A stretch of 39,386 nt of DNA from CAXSEF01 sp964236535 (GTDB taxonomy: Bacteria > Pseudomonadota > Alphaproteobacteria > Acetobacterales > Acetobacteraceae), in the NCBI GenBank assembly GCA_964236535.1, contig CAXSEF010000024.1, forward strand, positions 1-39,386, in the 5' to 3' direction. Under the pieces are notes generated by a model. That model made no database searches. It was not told the origin of the DNA and saw nothing but the letters and a program-made list of their open reading frames with translations. The position numbers and the translations under genes are program-made. Positions within the stretch are counted from its first letter, which is position 1. Every line of letters begins with the position of its first letter. Positions 1 through 8,762 of the stretch are shown one piece after another.

Positions 1-7
1 GCGCAGG

Positions 8-478
8 CTAGGTGATGAAGCAGTGCTTGGCCCGGCCGAGCCGGACCAGCACCCGGGCCCGTGCGCGCGCCTGAGCGGCCTGCGCCTGCGCCTTGCGGCC
101 GGCCAGGATCCCGCCCGGTTCGGTTGCGGCGGCGGGGGCGGCATCCGGATTGTCGCCCGGGCTGGTGCGGTCCGCTTCCTGGGGGGCCGTGGGCTGCGCC
201 TGCATGATGCGCCGGTCCATCTCGGTGATCGCGTCCCGGATCGCCGCACAGCCCATGGCGCGGTCGCCATGCTGTCTCGCCGAAAACGAGGAATGCGCCC
301 GGGTCACCAGCCGCGGCTCCACGGGCGGATAGTCGGCCCTGGGTGCCGGGGGCGGCGCATGCGCCGCGCAGCCCGGCAGCACCGCGAGGGCGAGCATGCC
401 CGGCCGGAGCAGGGTCGGGCCGTGCAGCGCGCGGCGCAGGGAACGGTGGACGAAACCCGGAAGTACCGGCGGGCGCAT
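8..478 (-). CDS. putative lipoprotein of unknown function
   Basis: A 156-residue protein that I do not recognise. I chose the ATG at 478 because an AGAGGA Shine-Dalgarno-like sequence lies about five bases upstream; in-frame ATGs further upstream (the furthest at 529) lack this. A basic N-terminal stretch (RSLRR near residues 12-16) is followed by a hydrophobic run ending LAVLPGC, with Cys37 as the probable lipidation site; proline at -2 is atypical for a lipobox. The mature part is proline- and alanine-rich with a central segment, CAAIRDAITEMDRRIMQAQ, that looks helical. The C-terminus is rich in Ala, Gln and Arg. It is transcribed divergently from pal, so a role in the envelope is plausible but is only inferred from location. 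Its stop lies eight bases from the window edge, so its downstream neighbour is unknown. Confidence 0.6.
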   Translation of the reverse strand: MRPPVLPGFVHRSLRRALHGPTLLRPGMLALAVLPGCAAHAPPPAPRADYPPVEPRLVTRAHSSFSARQHGDRAMGCAAIRDAITEMDRRIMQAQPTAPQEADRTSPGDNPDAAPAAATEPGGILAGRKAQAQAAQARARARVLVRLGRAKHCFIT

Positions 479-915
479 GGCTGTCCTCTTCGGGCAGCGC
501 ATGATCATTGCGTGGCCGGTCCTGCGCAATCCCCCCCTCTGTGTGAGGGCCCTTCCGTGCGGTGGCGCCGGTCCGGTTGCGGACCCGGGGGAGACCAGGC
601 CGGGGCCCTGCCGGACATCCTGGCGCGCGGACCCGGCCGGTGCCAGGACGCGTCCGGTTCATGACCGGCGCCTACGACGTGGCGCTCGGCGGGAACCCGC
701 TCCGCCTGCCCGGCATCGGCGTTTCCGGTGCGGCCGCAGGTCCGCGTCGCGCCGCAGCCTCGTGGTTGCACCGAGTCTCGTCGTGCAACTTTCGGCGGCA
801 CGTCGCCTTGACCTTGACAGGAGGGGCGGGTAATGCCGTCGCAACCGGAACGAACGGACCCGTGCCGCGTTGGCCGTGACATTCCGCGATCCTCTCCACC
901 CAGCAGGGACTCCCG
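479..915. other. divergent intergenic region, lipoprotein / pal
   Basis: 437 bases with no gene I can support. Open frames cross it on both strands, but none has a ribosome site or recognisable protein. It must hold the promoters for the minus-strand lipoprotein and for pal. tolB, the usual upstream neighbour of pal in proteobacteria, is not here. Confidence 0.5.
808..836 (+). promoter_or_regulatory. candidate sigma70-type promoter for pal
   Basis: TTGACC at 808-813 is followed after 17 bases by TAATGC at 831-836. A second TTGACA sits immediately after, at 814-819, so the -35 assignment is ambiguous. The -10 is weak and the leader to the pal start would be about 75 bases. This is a pattern match only. 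Confidence 0.28.
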
Positions 916-1407
916 ATGAAACTCCGCATCCTGGGCGCGCTCGCCGCGCTGAGCCTGTTGTCCGCCTGTGCAGACAAGCCTGCGACGACCGGGGCCAACA
1001 CCGGGGCCGGCGGCGACGGCTCGGCGCAGGCCGGGACGGGTGGTGCGGCGCCCGGCAGCGAGGAGGACCTGGTGGCCAATGTCGGCGACCGGGTGACGTT
1101 CGGGCTGAACGAGAGCGCGCTGTCCTCGGACGCGCAGGGCGTGCTGGGCCGGCAGGCGGACTGGCTGCAGCGCTACCCGCAGGTCCAGGTGCAGCTCGCC
1201 GGCAACTGCGACGACCGCGGCACCGAGGAGTTCAACCTGGCGCTGGGCCAGCGCCGGGCCAGCGCCGCGCAGGACTTCCTGGTGGCGCACGGCGTCTCTG
1301 CCGGTCGGATCACCACGATCAGCTACGGCAAGGACCGGCCGACGGCGCTGGGCGACGACGACAGCGCCTGGGCGCAGAACCGCAACGCGATCACCTCGGT
1401 TCGCTGA
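916..1407 (+). CDS. pal: peptidoglycan-associated lipoprotein Pal
   Basis: Outer-membrane lipoprotein of the Tol-Pal system, which links the outer membrane to peptidoglycan and helps it constrict during division. The 163-residue protein has a signal peptide with lipobox LLSAC (Cys18), a Gly/Ala/Thr-rich linker to about residue 48, and an OmpA-like peptidoglycan-binding domain from about 55 to the end. The OmpA signature is visible as CDDRGTEEFNLALGQRRA; the aspartate and arginine expected to bind diaminopimelate are kept, while the usual His before the Cys (GHCDERG in many homologues) is Asn here. The length is normal for the family. It is followed by cpoB, its usual partner, but tolB is not upstream within the window. 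Confidence 0.95.
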   Translation: MKLRILGALAALSLLSACADKPATTGANTGAGGDGSAQAGTGGAAPGSEEDLVANVGDRVTFGLNESALSSDAQGVLGRQADWLQRYPQVQVQLAGNCDDRGTEEFNLALGQRRASAAQDFLVAHGVSAGRITTISYGKDRPTALGDDDSAWAQNRNAITSVR

Positions 1408-1423
1408 GCGAACGGCTGAAGCG

Positions 1424-1460
1424 GGCAGGGCCGGAGGCGCTGCCTCCGACCCCGCCAGGG
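1424..1460. repeat. dispersed palindromic repeat, partial copy
   Basis: Fragment of the intergenic family best seen at 9705-9838. It has a perfect hairpin GGAGGC / GCCTCC with a GCT loop, preceded by GCAGGGCC and followed by GACCCCGCCA, matching the left half of the full element. It lies 17 bases after the pal stop. Confidence 0.6.
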
Positions 1461-1510
1461 CAGGCGCGCTGGACGCCTTCTTTCAGGTGGATTCTCAAGG
1501 CTTGCCCTGA

Positions 1511-1545
1511 GCGGAGTCCGGAGGCGGCGCCTGCGACCTTGCTTT
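1511..1545. repeat. dispersed palindromic repeat, partial copy (right end)
   Basis: GCGGAGTCCGGAGGCG followed by a decayed arm and ACCTTGCTT, matching the right half of the element at 9801-9835. Together with 1424-1460 it fills most of the pal-cpoB spacer, so the two may be remains of one element with its middle altered. Confidence 0.55.
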
Positions 1546-1596
1546 TCTCCGCCTCCTGCCCGAAAGCCGGGTGCGGCGGGATTGGAGACAGCGTTC

Positions 1597-2478
1597 ATGC
1601 GGCCCTTGGTGGTGTTCGTCATGCTGGTGGCCGCGGCCGCCCCGGCGTACGCGCAGATGGACAGCCGCGAGGGCATCGCGCTGCAGAACCAGATCCTCGA
1701 GCTGCGCCACGAACTGCAGGACATGCAGCGAAGCGGCGGCGGCTACGAGCCGCCGCGCCCGGCCCAGCAATCCTCGGGCGGCGCCGGGTCCGGCGAGCTT
1801 GCCGCGGCCCTGCTCGACCGGGTCAGCCGGCTCGAGGACCAGACGCGCAGCCTGCGCGGGCAGGTCGACCAGCTGCAGTACCAGCTCACCGCGCAGCAGC
1901 GCGACCTCAGCAAGCAGATTGGCGACCTGGCGTTCCGCCAGCAGACCGCCAGCTCCGCCTCGCCGTCGACCTACGCTCCCGGGTCGCCGTTCGTGCCGCC
2001 GGCAACGCTCGGCACCGAGGCGCCGGCGCCTCCCGCGCCGGTGTCGCCGCTGCCGCAGGGGGCGCTCGCGGTGCCGCCGCCACCGCCGCGCCGCACGCCG
2101 GAGCTCGCGATCTCCGAGGCCAGCGCTGCCCTGGCGCGCCACGACTACCCGGCTGCCGAGGCGGCGGCGCGCGAGGTGCTGGCGCGCGGCAACTCCCCGC
2201 GTGCGGTGGACGCCCAGTACATCCTCGCCCAGTCCGAGGCCGCCCTGCACAATTCGCAGCAGGCGGCGGTGGACTACTACGACGCCTACAACCGTGCTCC
2301 AAAGGCGGCGCGGGCGTCGGAGGCGCTGCTCGGCGTCGCCAACGCGCTGCTGGTGCTCAACGACAAGAAGTCGGCGTGCCAGGCGCTGGCCAAGCTGCGC
2401 GCCGAGTTCCCCTCGCCACGCGCCGAGATCCGCGAAGAGGCGACCACGGCGCGGCGCAACGCCGGCTGCCGGGGGTAG
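1597..2478 (+). CDS. cpoB: cell division coordinator CpoB (YbgF)
   Basis: Periplasmic protein that in Enterobacteria coordinates the Tol-Pal machinery with peptidoglycan synthesis at the septum. I start it at ATG 1597 (293 residues), with GGAGA about ten bases upstream; a TTG five codons earlier overlaps that site. A signal peptide ends near AAPAYA-QM. Residues about 27-115 form a coiled coil (heptads such as LQNQILELRHELQDM and LQYQLTAQQRDLSKQIGDL) split by a Gly/Ser-rich stretch. A proline-rich linker follows, and TPR-like repeats fill the C-terminal 120 residues, including AVDAQYILAQSEAALHNSQQAAVDYYDAY. Domain order and length match the YbgF family, and the position behind pal supports the call. 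Confidence 0.9.
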   Translation: MRPLVVFVMLVAAAAPAYAQMDSREGIALQNQILELRHELQDMQRSGGGYEPPRPAQQSSGGAGSGELAAALLDRVSRLEDQTRSLRGQVDQLQYQLTAQQRDLSKQIGDLAFRQQTASSASPSTYAPGSPFVPPATLGTEAPAPPAPVSPLPQGALAVPPPPPRRTPELAISEASAALARHDYPAAEAAAREVLARGNSPRAVDAQYILAQSEAALHNSQQAAVDYYDAYNRAPKAARASEALLGVANALLVLNDKKSACQALAKLRAEFPSPRAEIREEATTARRNAGCRG

Positions 2479-2628
2479 CGTGCAGGGCGGGTGCAGCGCG
2501 GGCGATCGGGGGCCGGCGCCGGGCGAGCTGGCGGGCGAGGTGGGCGGCGTCCGGGTCGACGCGGTGCTGGCCGGGCCCGCGCACGTGGACCGGATGCTGG
2601 TCGTGGAACGCTAGGCCCGGGGCCGGCC

Positions 2629-3882
2629 GTGGCTGCGGACCGGCCGGAACCCGTGGGCGAAGGCGAATTCGCCGGACTGATGGCGCCGCTGGGGCCCTGG
2701 CCCTCCGGTCGCGCCGTCGCGGTCGCGGTTTCCGGCGGCGCCGACAGCCTGGCGCTGGCCTGGCTCGCCGCGCGCTGGGGCCGGGCGCGCGGCTTCGTCG
2801 TCGACCATGGGCTGCGTCCGGACTCCGCCGCCGAGGCCGCGTGGACGGCGGCCGCGCTGGCGGGTTTCGGGGTCGCTTCGCGGGTGCTGCGCGTGCACGG
2901 CCTGCGCCACGGGGCGGGGCTGGCGGCACGGGCGCGGACGGCGCGCTATGCGCTGCTGCTGCAGGCCTGCGCCGAGGCGGGGCTGGCCGACCTGCTGCTC
3001 GGCCATCACGCCGGCGACCAGGCGGAGACGATGCTGATGCGCCGCCTGGCGCGCAGCGGCCCGCGCGGCCTGTCGGCGATGGCGGCGGCGAGTGCGCGTG
3101 CCCCCTGCCGGCTGCTGCGGCCGCTGCTGGGCGTGGCGCCGGGGCGGCTGCGGGCGACCCTCGCCGCGGCTGGCCGGCACTGGGTCGAGGACCCCTCGAA
3201 CCGCGACCCCGCCGCGCAGCGCACCCGGCTGCGCGCGACCCTGTCCGGCGACGCTCCCGCCGCCGCTGCCCTGCTCGCCGAGGCGGCGGTGCACGGCCGG
3301 ACGCGCGCCGTCGCCGAGACCGCCTGCGCCGCGGCCCTGGCGCGGCTGGTCGCGCTGCGTCCCGCGGGCTTCGCGGTGCTGGCGCCCGGCCCCTGGCCGA
3401 CGGACGCGCTGGCGACGGTGCTGCGGGTGCTGGGCGGCGCCATCTACGCGCCGGACGCGCGCGCGGTGGCGGCGCTTGCCGCATCGCCCCGCCCGGCGAC
3501 GCTGGGGGGGGTGCGGCTGCTGCCGGCCGGCCGGCTCGGGCCCGGCTGGCTGCTGGTGCGCGAGGCCGCGGCGATGGCGCCCCCGGTTGCGGCGCTGGCG
3601 GCGGCGACGTGGGACGGACGGTTCCGCCTGCTCGGGCCCGGCGATCCCGGCCTGACCCTGGGCGCGCTTGGCGCCGACGCGGTGCGCGGGCCGGGCACCC
3701 TGCCGGCGGCGGCGCGGTGCACCCTGCCGGCGCTGCGTCGCGGCGGCCGTGTCGTTGCCGTCCCGCACGAGGACGCAGGCGGCGAGTGGCGGGACCGGGT
3801 GCTGTTCGACCCGCCCGGCCCGGCGGCCGGCGCCCCGTTCGAACCCGCGCCGCCCCCGCCGGGGGGTGCAGCTCTGCCGTGA
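2629..3882 (+). CDS. tilS: tRNA(Ile)-lysidine synthetase
   Basis: Converts the wobble C34 of tRNA-Ile(CAU) to lysidine using lysine and ATP, an essential step in decoding AUA. The ATP-PPase P-loop SGGADS lies at residues 35-40 and the TilS-typical GHHAGDQAETMLMRLARS-like segment at about 125-145 (here LLGHHAGDQAETMLMRR). A tail of about 200 Ala-rich residues corresponds to the less conserved C-terminal part. The start is uncertain: GTG 2629 gives 417 residues, and GTG 2653 or ATG 2680 are alternatives with no better ribosome site. It sits directly before ftsH, a common pairing. The gene is extremely GC-rich, which leaves long misleading open frames on both strands. Confidence 0.88.
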   Translation: MAADRPEPVGEGEFAGLMAPLGPWPSGRAVAVAVSGGADSLALAWLAARWGRARGFVVDHGLRPDSAAEAAWTAAALAGFGVASRVLRVHGLRHGAGLAARARTARYALLLQACAEAGLADLLLGHHAGDQAETMLMRRLARSGPRGLSAMAAASARAPCRLLRPLLGVAPGRLRATLAAAGRHWVEDPSNRDPAAQRTRLRATLSGDAPAAAALLAEAAVHGRTRAVAETACAAALARLVALRPAGFAVLAPGPWPTDALATVLRVLGGAIYAPDARAVAALAASPRPATLGGVRLLPAGRLGPGWLLVREAAAMAPPVAALAAATWDGRFRLLGPGDPGLTLGALGADAVRGPGTLPAAARCTLPALRRGGRVVAVPHEDAGGEWRDRVLFDPPGPAAGAPFEPAPPPPGGAALP

Positions 3883-4041
3883 TCCGGGAGGTGCGCGTCA
3901 CCGCGGGCCGCATCGGTCGTGCGGCGATCGCGCTGGATCGCCCCGAGACCCGACCACCTAGGCCGGCAGTGACGGGGCAGGTGGAATGCTTTACTGACGC
4001 AGTGTTAACCTGCAGGGCTGCATAAGAACGCGGCCGACCCC

Positions 4042-6012
4042 ATGTCGTCAGCCAACGCGGCGCCGCCGCTCCCGTCGGGCCTGGTACTGGATCATATGAG
4101 CAATTTCGGTCGGAACCTGCTTCTCTGGGTCATCATCGCGCTGCTGCTGGTGGTGCTCTTCAACATCTTTCAGCCTACCGGGACGCAACACCCGCCGGCC
4201 CAGGTGGCGTATTCCGACTTCCTCGGTGACGTGAACACCGGGCATGTGCGCGACGTCGTGATCCAGGGCCACACCGTGAGCGGCCAGCTCACCGACGGGC
4301 ACAGCTTCCAGACCTACACGCCGGACGACCCCGCGCTGGTCAGCAACCTGACCGCCAAGGGCGTGCGCGTCATCGCCAAGCCCGAGGACCAGGACAGCAA
4401 CTCGCTGCTGCACTACCTGCTGAGCTGGTTCCCGATGCTGCTGCTGATCGGCGTCTGGGTGTTCTTCATGCGGCAGATGCAGTCGGGCGGCGGCCGGGCG
4501 ATGGGCTTCGGCAAGTCCAAGGCGCGGCTGCTGACCGAGAAGCAGGGGCGAGTCACGTTCGACGACGTCGCCGGCATCGACGAGGCGAAGAGCGAGCTGG
4601 AGGAGATCGTCCAGTTCCTGAAGGACCCGCAGAAGTTCCAGCGCCTCGGCGGCAAGATCCCCAAGGGCGTGCTGCTGGTGGGCCCGCCCGGCACCGGCAA
4701 GACGCTGCTGGCGCGCGCCATCGCCGGCGAGGCCAACGTGCCGTTCTTCACCATCTCCGGCTCCGATTTCGTCGAGATGTTCGTGGGCGTCGGCGCCAGC
4801 CGGGTGCGCGACATGTTCGAGCAGGGCAAGAAGAACAGCCCCTGCATCATCTTCATCGACGAGATCGACGCGGTCGGCCGCCATCGTGGTGCGGGGCTCG
4901 GCGGCGGCAACGACGAGCGCGAGCAGACGCTCAACCAGATGCTGGTCGAGATGGACGGGTTCGAGGCCAACGAGGGCGTGATCCTGATCGCCGCGACCAA
5001 CCGCCCGGACGTGCTCGACCCGGCGCTGCTGCGTCCCGGCCGGTTCGATCGCCAGGTCGTGGTGCCGAATCCCGACGTGAACGGACGCGAGAAGATCCTG
5101 CGCGTGCACATGCGCAAGGTGCCGCTGGCGTCCGACGTGGACCCCAAGGTGATCGCCCGCGGCACGCCCGGGTTCTCGGGTGCGGATCTCGCCAACCTGG
5201 TCAACGAAGGCGCGCTGCTGGCGGCGCGGCTCGGCAAGCGCACCGTTGCGATGAACGAGTTCGAGGCCGCCAAGGACAAGGTGATGATGGGCAGCGAGCG
5301 TCGCAGCCTGGTCATGACCGACGCCGAGAAGAAGATGACGGCGTACCACGAGGGCGGTCACGCCCTGGTGGCGATGCACGAGAGCGAGTGCGACCCGGTG
5401 CACAAGGCGACGATCATCCCGCGCGGGCGTGCGCTCGGGCTGGTGATGAGCCTGCCGGAGAACGACCGTCTGTCGCACAGCAAGAGCTGGCTGCGGGCGA
5501 AGATGGTCATGGCGATGGGCGGCCGTGTCGCCGAGGAGATCATCTTCGGCGACGACAAGGTCAGCAACGGGGCGTCGAGCGACATCAAGCAGGCCACCGA
5601 TATCGCTCGGCGCATGGTCACCGAGTGGGGCATGAGCACCAAGCTCGGAATGATCGCCTACGGGGACAACTCGCAGGAGGTGTTCCTCGGGCACTCGGTC
5701 ACGCAGAACAAGAACGTGTCGGAGGTGACGGCCCGCGAGATCGATGCGGAGATCAAGTCGATCATCGACAACGCGTATTCGACGGCCAAGCACATCCTCA
5801 CCGAGAACGTCGAGGAGCTGCATCGGCTCGCCAACGGCCTGCTGGAATACGAGACGCTGTCCGGCGACGAGATCCGGACCGTGCTGCGCGGCGAAAAGGT
5901 GATCCGCGTCGTGGTCGACGAGCCCGCCCCGGAAACGCGGCGCGCCAGTGTGCCGACCACGTCACGGCCGTCCATGCCGGGCGGAATACAGCCGCAGCCG
6001 CAGCCGGGCTAG
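4042..6012 (+). CDS. ftsH: ATP-dependent zinc metalloprotease FtsH
   Basis: Membrane-anchored AAA+ protease that degrades misassembled membrane proteins and short-lived regulators. Two N-terminal membrane helices (about residues 25-45 and 128-148) bracket a periplasmic domain. The AAA module shows Walker A GPPGTGKT at 214-221, Walker B FIDE at 271-274, and the second region of homology ending in LLRPGRFDRQ. The zinc site is HEGGH at 436-440, with Gly where HEAGH is more usual; the catalytic HExxH is intact. The C-terminus is proline- and glutamine-rich. ATG 4042 gives 656 residues; ATG 4096 (MSNFGRNLLLWVI) matches the usual family N-terminus and may be the true start. Neither has a strong ribosome site. 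Confidence 0.97.
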   Translation: MSSANAAPPLPSGLVLDHMSNFGRNLLLWVIIALLLVVLFNIFQPTGTQHPPAQVAYSDFLGDVNTGHVRDVVIQGHTVSGQLTDGHSFQTYTPDDPALVSNLTAKGVRVIAKPEDQDSNSLLHYLLSWFPMLLLIGVWVFFMRQMQSGGGRAMGFGKSKARLLTEKQGRVTFDDVAGIDEAKSELEEIVQFLKDPQKFQRLGGKIPKGVLLVGPPGTGKTLLARAIAGEANVPFFTISGSDFVEMFVGVGASRVRDMFEQGKKNSPCIIFIDEIDAVGRHRGAGLGGGNDEREQTLNQMLVEMDGFEANEGVILIAATNRPDVLDPALLRPGRFDRQVVVPNPDVNGREKILRVHMRKVPLASDVDPKVIARGTPGFSGADLANLVNEGALLAARLGKRTVAMNEFEAAKDKVMMGSERRSLVMTDAEKKMTAYHEGGHALVAMHESECDPVHKATIIPRGRALGLVMSLPENDRLSHSKSWLRAKMVMAMGGRVAEEIIFGDDKVSNGASSDIKQATDIARRMVTEWGMSTKLGMIAYGDNSQEVFLGHSVTQNKNVSEVTAREIDAEIKSIIDNAYSTAKHILTENVEELHRLANGLLEYETLSGDEIRTVLRGEKVIRVVVDEPAPETRRASVPTTSRPSMPGGIQPQPQPG

Positions 6013-6015
6013 GCA

Positions 6016-6047
6016 GCAGGGCCGGGCTCCGCCCCGACCCGCCAAGG
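6016..6047. repeat. dispersed palindromic repeat, left-end fragment
   Basis: GCAGGGCCGGGCTCCGCCCC followed by GACCCGCCAAGG matches the left quarter of the element at 9711-9740. It starts four bases after the ftsH stop. Confidence 0.6.
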
Positions 6048-6097
6048 ACGAGCCGCTCCTGGAATAGCCTCATGTCCGCGTTGACGCTGGTGTCCTG

Positions 6098-7075
6098 ATG
6101 ATCGAGCCCCTTGGTCTGCTGCAGGGTGCCGACGCCATGGCTGCGATCGAGGCTGGGGTCGCCCTGCCGCTTCCAGGCGGTCTCGCCTTCACCCTCGCGC
6201 GGGTGGACGACCGTGTTGTTCGTGCGGGTGATCTCCACGTGCCGCCGCCGCTACCCTGGGCGGGGCTGCGTGCCGGTCCGCTGGTGATGGGGATCGTCAA
6301 CGTCACGCCGGACAGCTTCAGCAACGGCGGCGAGCAGTTCGCGGCGGCCGATGCGGTGCGCTCGGCGCATGCGATGGCGGCCGCCGGCGCCGACATCCTC
6401 GACGTCGGCGGCGAGAGCACCCGTCCTGGCGCCGAGCCGGTCTCGCCGGTCGAGGAGATGGCCCGCGTGCTGCCGGTCATCGCCGCACTCGTGGGCTGCG
6501 GGACGCCGGTCTCGATCGACACCCGCAATGCCGCGACGATGCAGGCGGCACTTGCCGCCGGGGCGGCGATCGTCAACGACGTCTCCGGCCTCGGTCACGA
6601 CAGCGAGGCGGCCGCGGTGGTCGCGCGGGCGCGCTGCCCGGTGGTGCTGATGCACATGCGCGGCACGCCGGCGACGATGGCGGGCCTTGCCCGGTACGAC
6701 GACCTCGCCGCCGAGGTGGCGGCCGAGCTGGGCGCCAGCCTCGCGCGTGCCGAGGCCGCAGGCGTGCGCCGCGCCGACGTGGCACTCGATCCCGGCATCG
6801 GCTTCGCCAAGGGCGCCGGGCAGAACCCGGAGCTGCTCAGGCGGCTGCCGGCGCTGCTCGGGTTCGGCTGTCGGCTGCTGGTCGGCGTGTCGCGCAAGCG
6901 CTTCCTCGACGAGGGTGCCGCCACCCTGGAGCCCAAGGCGCGGCTTCCCGGATCGCTCGCGGCCGGGCTCTACGCCCTGTCGCGTGGCGCCTCGATCCTT
7001 CGCGTGCACGACGTGGCCGAGACGGTGCAGGCGGTGCGGGTCTGGCAGGCCCTGGTCAGCGGCGCTACGCTGTAG
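6098..7075 (+). CDS. folP: dihydropteroate synthase
   Basis: Condenses p-aminobenzoate with 6-hydroxymethyl-dihydropterin diphosphate in folate synthesis; it is the sulfonamide target. Family signatures are clear: GIVNVTPDSFSNGG (about residues 66-79), DVGGESTRPGA (about 101-111), SIDTRNA, VNDVSGL, HMRGTPATM, and SRKRFL near the C-terminus. Of the 325 residues, the first 62 or so precede the normal start of the TIM barrel, a longer N-terminal extension than in E. coli FolP. No good ribosome site precedes the ATG at 6098, so a later start is possible. It sits between ftsH and glmM, with an RNA-level link to either not obvious. Confidence 0.95.
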   Translation: MIEPLGLLQGADAMAAIEAGVALPLPGGLAFTLARVDDRVVRAGDLHVPPPLPWAGLRAGPLVMGIVNVTPDSFSNGGEQFAAADAVRSAHAMAAAGADILDVGGESTRPGAEPVSPVEEMARVLPVIAALVGCGTPVSIDTRNAATMQAALAAGAAIVNDVSGLGHDSEAAAVVARARCPVVLMHMRGTPATMAGLARYDDLAAEVAAELGASLARAEAAGVRRADVALDPGIGFAKGAGQNPELLRRLPALLGFGCRLLVGVSRKRFLDEGAATLEPKARLPGSLAAGLYALSRGASILRVHDVAETVQAVRVWQALVSGATL

Positions 7076-7109
7076 GCAGCAGAGCCGAGGCGCTGCAACA
7101 GAGGCCGGT

Positions 7110-7162
7110 CCAGGGGCGGCTCGCCCCTGGCGGGTCTGGGCAGAGCCCAGCCTTGCCTGGCG
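7110..7162. repeat. dispersed palindromic repeat, inverted left-end copy
   Basis: Two adjacent perfect hairpins: CCAGGGGCG / CGCCCCTGG (7110-7130, loop GCT) and CTGGGC / GCCCAG (7136-7150, loop AGA). The stretch GGCGGGTCTGGGC...GCCTTGC is the reverse complement of the left end at 9711-9738. It separates folP from glmM and ends about 20 bases before the glmM start. Confidence 0.65.
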
Positions 7163-7183
7163 ACCGTACGCGGAGGACGACCG

Positions 7184-8590
7184 ATGGCCGATGGCATGAC
7201 ACTCCCCCTCGCCGAAGCCGGCGGCGGCATTCGCCAGCGGGTGCTGTTCGGCACCGACGGTATCCGCGGCAAGGCCAATGTCGACCCGATGACCGCGGAG
7301 ACGGCGCTGCGGCTGGGCCAGGCGGCGGGTTTGATGTTCATGCGTGGCGAGCACCGCCACCGCGTCATCATCGGCAAGGATACCCGGCTGTCCGGCTACA
7401 TGATCGAGCCGGCGCTGGTCGCGGGCTTCACCAGCGCGGGCATGGACGTGATCCTGGTGGGCCCGCTGCCCACGCCCGCGATCGCGATGCTGACCCGCTC
7501 GATGCGCGCCGACCTTGGCGTGATGATCTCGGCCTCGCACAACCCGTTCGAGGACAACGGCATCAAGCTGTTCGGGCCCGACGGCTTCAAGCTGTCCGAC
7601 ACCCGCGAGCTCGAGATCGAGACGCTGATGGATGCCGACCTGTCGTCGCGCCTCGCGGCACCTCGCGCGCTGGGCCGCGCGACCCGGCTGAACGACGCCG
7701 CCGGCCGCTACATCGAGAACGCGAAGTCGAGCTTTCCGCGCGGCCTGACGCTCGAAGGCCTGCGCATCGTCGTCGACTGCGCGCACGGCGCCGCGTACAA
7801 GGTCGCGCCCACCGTGCTGTGGGAGCTGGGTGCGACCGTGATCCCGGTGGGCGTGGCACCGGACGGGGTCAACATCAATCGCGACTGCGGCTCGACGGTG
7901 CCGCGGCACCTCTGCGCAAAGGTGCTGGAGCATGACGCCGATCTCGGCATCGCGCTCGACGGCGACGCGGACCGCATGCTGCTTGCCGACGAGCGCGGCC
8001 AGCTGGTCGACGGCGACCAGATCCTCGCGCTGATCGCCGACAGCTGGGGACGCGCCGGTCGGCTGCGCGGCGGCGGCATCGTGGCGACGCAGATGTCCAA
8101 CCTCGGCCTGGAGCGCTTCCTGGCCGGGCGCGGCCTCGCCCTTCACCGCACCCAGGTCGGTGACCGCTACGTCGCCGAGCAGATGCGCAGCGCCGGGATC
8201 AACGTGGGTGGCGAGCAGTCCGGCCACATGATCCTTTCCGACTTCGCGACCACCGGCGACGGCCTGGTGGCGGCGCTGCAGGTGCTGGCCGTGGTGGTGG
8301 AGCAGGGCCGCCCGGCAAGCCGCGCCAGCCGCCTGTTCACGCCGCTGCCGCAGCTGCTGCGCAACGTGCGCTACGAGGGCGGCACGCCGCTCGGCCATCC
8401 GCGCGTCGCCGCCGCGATTGCCGAGGCGGAGGCGCAGCTGGCCGGCTCCGGCCGGCTGTTCCTGCGCCCGAGCGGCACCGAGAAGCTGATCCGGGTGATG
8501 GCCGAGGCGGAGGACGAGGCGCTGGTCGGGCGGATCGTGTCGGGGCTGTGCGCGACGATCAAGGGCGTGGCGGACGGCGCCGGCGGGTAG
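7184..8590 (+). CDS. glmM: phosphoglucosamine mutase
   Basis: Interconverts glucosamine-6-phosphate and glucosamine-1-phosphate on the route to UDP-GlcNAc for peptidoglycan and lipopolysaccharide. Key sites are present: FGTDGIRG near the N-terminus (about 22-29), the active-site loop SASHNP with phosphorylatable Ser118, the metal-binding DGDADR loop (about 263-268), and the phosphate-binding RPSGTEKLIRVM near the C-terminus. The 468 residues include about 15 extra at the N-terminus relative to typical GlmM. The start at 7184 is well supported by GGAGGA eight bases upstream. It is followed after 172 bases by thiD on the same strand. Confidence 0.97.
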   Translation: MADGMTLPLAEAGGGIRQRVLFGTDGIRGKANVDPMTAETALRLGQAAGLMFMRGEHRHRVIIGKDTRLSGYMIEPALVAGFTSAGMDVILVGPLPTPAIAMLTRSMRADLGVMISASHNPFEDNGIKLFGPDGFKLSDTRELEIETLMDADLSSRLAAPRALGRATRLNDAAGRYIENAKSSFPRGLTLEGLRIVVDCAHGAAYKVAPTVLWELGATVIPVGVAPDGVNINRDCGSTVPRHLCAKVLEHDADLGIALDGDADRMLLADERGQLVDGDQILALIADSWGRAGRLRGGGIVATQMSNLGLERFLAGRGLALHRTQVGDRYVAEQMRSAGINVGGEQSGHMILSDFATTGDGLVAALQVLAVVVEQGRPASRASRLFTPLPQLLRNVRYEGGTPLGHPRVAAAIAEAEAQLAGSGRLFLRPSGTEKLIRVMAEAEDEALVGRIVSGLCATIKGVADGAGG

Positions 8591-8595
8591 TGCGT

Positions 8596-8612
8596 GCCGG
8601 CGAGACGCCGGC
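8596..8612 (+). terminator. hairpin after glmM, possible terminator
   Basis: Perfect seven-base inverted repeat GCCGGCG / CGCCGGC with loop AGA, starting five bases after the glmM stop. There is no T-run, so an intrinsic terminator is doubtful; it could also block RNA decay from the 3' end. Confidence 0.35.
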
Positions 8613-8762
8613 CTGCCCGGGCGAGGCACCGCTGACGCGGCGGCGGGCATGGTCCGGACTGCATGGTCGAGGTCTGGGCCAGGCGGTCACGGCGGTCCCG
8701 GGGCGAGGCGGGCCGTCAGGTGGGCGCGGGGAGGGCAAGATGAGCAGGCAGGGGCAGGGGCG

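Noticed and set aside
870..4025. A 1051-codon open frame overlapping pal, cpoB and tilS on the + strand
   Set aside because: It is Arg/Gly/Ala-rich nonsense in another frame of recognisable genes; very high GC removes stop codons.
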